Assembly: GCA_905221605.1 (NCBI GenBank)
Contig: CAJNDS010001902.1
Coordinates: 670,919 to 734,918, forward strand
Length of the DNA: 64,000 nt
Direction: 5' to 3'
Origin: Symbiodinium natans
Taxonomy: Eukaryota; Sar; Dinophyceae; Suessiales; Symbiodiniaceae
Both the position numbers and the translations under genes were made by a program. Positions 62,500 to 64,000 of the stretch are shown piece by piece; the first letter of the stretch is position 1, and each line of letters begins with the position of its first letter. The notes under the pieces were generated by a model. That model saw only the letters and a list, made by a program, of their open reading frames with translations, had not been told where the DNA came from and made no database searches.

Positions 62500-63075
62500 G
62501 GGGGGCTTAGGGCTTAGGGCTTAGGGTGTAGGGTTTAGGGTTTAGGGTTTAGGATTGAGGGTTGAGGGTTTAGGGTTTAGGGTTTTGGGTTTGGGGCTTT
62601 GGGAAGTTTAGGGCTTAGGGGAGTTTAGGGTTAAGGTTTAGCGTCTTGGGCTTTGAGTTTTGGGGTATAGGGTGTAGGGTTCAGGAGGTTCGGGTGGCTG
62701 GGGTTCGAGAGGCTGTCGGGGGACTTGGACATGGGGTCTACCTCTAAAACAAAAAGGGTGCATATTATACGTAAGTCCGCAAATCTGTTTGTATTGTGTG
62801 TATATCTGTTGATGTGTATACAATACTTCGATTTAAACCCTAAACCGTGACATGGAAAAAAAAAAAAAAAAAAAAAAAACGCCATTCTTTCGCCAGACTC
62901 TGGAGGATGGTTTCTTGTAAAACCCTAAACCCTGAACCCTAAACCCTGACCCTAAACCCTGAACCCTAAACCCTGACCCTAAACCCTAAACCCTAAACCC
63001 TCAACCCTAAACCCTAAACCCTAAACCCTAAACCCTAAACCCTAGACCCTAGACCCTAAACCCTAAACCGGAATG
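62500..63075. repeat. Telomere-like DNA upstream of atpH, poly-A run
   Basis: 62505-62650 TTTAGGG variants; 62857-62879 poly-A (23 nt); 62920-63070 CCCTAAA with CCCTGAA and CCCTAGA variants. Nothing coding seen. Confidence 0.85.
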
Positions 63076-63261
63076 GTTTAAGAGTTCGCTTCAAGCAATC
63101 TGCAGCCTTGCATTCATGTTATTCTAAACAGTCAGCTAGCATAGGGGAAGTGTTCCGCCCGCTTTGGGGTTTAGGCGCATGGGATTTCCCAGCTCTCCCA
63201 CCATCCGCTGGTCTCGGGTTTCGGACTTAGATCAAATGGCATCCTACCTACCCTATATGTA

Positions 63262-63308
63262 TATATATATATGTGAAGATATATACATATACATATACAT
63301 ATACATAC

Positions 63309-63405
<97 letters not shown>

Positions 63406-63470
63406 TCATACAATGTTTCACAATATAAGTACATATATGTATATATATATGTTTATATACATTTTCACAT
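63262..63470. repeat. (CATATA)n microsatellite, second array
   Basis: 63280-63405 is ACATAT repeats, with TATATATGTATA flanks. Same motif as 6428-6898. Dipeptide ORFs on both strands are artefacts. Confidence 0.95.
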
Positions 63471-63919
63471 GAAAGGTCTTTTTGGGTCCCTTTAGGTTCG
63501 TGAGCCCCCATTCGCCACGAGGGTCTAAGGAGTGAAGCCGAGCGGCTCGGAGGTCGTCGGGCGAAGGCGCGGGAAGCCGGAGCAACGTTGGCGAGTGAAA
63601 AACTGAAAAGCTGGGCCCAGGTGGCGGCAGGACACAGCTTGGATTACTACTGTTGCTATTGGAATTATTAGAATTAGTTATACTCTTATTCTTATTCTTA
63701 TTCTACATTTCACGCTCCCGCCGGCTGTGCCGGAAGAGCTGTTGGAAGGCAGACCCCTGCGCAGCATGTCAGAGCTCTAACAGAAGATCAGCAAAACGAA
63801 TTAAACTGGCAGGGAAGCTTCAGCCACCTCCACTGCCATTGGAGGTTTTCAGACTGTATTTTTTGGGGGCTGTTTTTGGAGCCCAAAAATGCTTGGAAAT
63901 TGGCGCCGCGGGAAAGGAC

Positions 63920-64000
63920 CTCCACAGTTGATGTCAGGCCCAAGGGTAAGGGCAGCTTGAAGAAGCGCAATGATGCTCCCTTTCTTCGCCCTTTGCAAAC
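63920..64000 (+). CDS. Possible exon running off the window
   Basis: After CCTCCACAG at about 63928, the + frame reads VRPKGKGSLKKRNDAPFLRP and stays open to the last base. Basic, ribosome- or nucleus-like composition, no family identified. The preceding 63590-63920 has a TTATTCTTATTC tract (63679-63703) typical of an intron. Confidence 0.3.

Noticed and set aside
39605-63075. True chromosome-end telomere
   Set aside because: Arrays occur in both orientations, many are degenerate, and genes lie on both sides and between them; they are interstitial or intronic.

Overview
The window reads as nuclear DNA of a photosynthetic dinoflagellate, most likely a Symbiodiniaceae-type alga. Three things point there. 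(1) A tandem array of three peridinin-chlorophyll a protein (PCP) genes, a light-harvesting protein known only from peridinin dinoflagellates. (2) A nuclear, multi-exon gene for the plastid ATP synthase c subunit (atpH). (3) Genes split into many short exons, with both GT and non-canonical (GC, possibly GA) donors, in DNA crowded with the plant/dinoflagellate-type telomere heptamer TTTAGGG in both orientations. There is no sign of bacterial gene organisation, and no rRNA, tRNA or CRISPR was found.

Layout. 1-4.4 kb: satellite-like direct repeats with (GA)n arrays and a 588-bp duplication. 4.5-8.2 kb: telomere-like arrays, a 21-bp minisatellite element, a CATATA array and dispersed subtelomere-like repeats. 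8.7-10 kb: remnant of a Copia-type retrotransposon on +. 10-15.7 kb: a decayed LINE-type element on - (R1: OTU protease, zinc finger, endonuclease, reverse transcriptase, RNase H). 15.7-17.6 kb: a broken cellular-type RNA-dependent RNA polymerase gene on -. 18-20.3 kb: unassigned ORFs and a PCP pseudogene fragment. 20.3-26.6 kb and 27-31.7 kb: two related LINE-type elements on - (R2, R3). 31.7 kb: a 5' PCP fragment on +. 32-33.4 kb: T/G-rich and telomere-like DNA. 33.8-39.4 kb: three PCP genes on -, period about 2,067 bp. 39.5-63 kb: a mosaic of 50-200-bp exon-like islands separated by telomere-like heptamers. Assembled by frame, the islands give a methyltransferase-like gene (46.0 to 42.9 kb), a sulfotransferase gene (55.0 to 47.9 kb), an unidentified gene (about 57.4 to 55.1 kb) and atpH (62.5 to 59.5 kb), all on -, plus a probable + strand gene at 39.7-41.3 kb. 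63-64 kb: another CATATA array and a possible + strand exon.

The most striking feature is that the introns of at least three genes consist largely of TTTAGGG/CCCTAAA heptamers. What looks like telomeric junk is therefore transcribed intron. One such intron is flanked by an exact 9-nt direct repeat, and others show GC donors, which suggests telomere-like DNA has been captured or expanded inside introns. A second new-looking item is a dispersed element with conserved ends and an internal array built on GACCTTGCCCAGTAAAACGGC (4.7 and 53.7 kb, opposite orientations). Functionally, PCP and atpH belong to the plastid: PCP harvests light in the thylakoid lumen and AtpH forms the proton-conducting ring of the thylakoid ATP synthase. 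Five loci from 33.8 to 62.5 kb share one strand, as expected for dinoflagellate unidirectional gene clusters. Exon limits in the mosaic region are hand-derived and approximate unless a splice site is stated.
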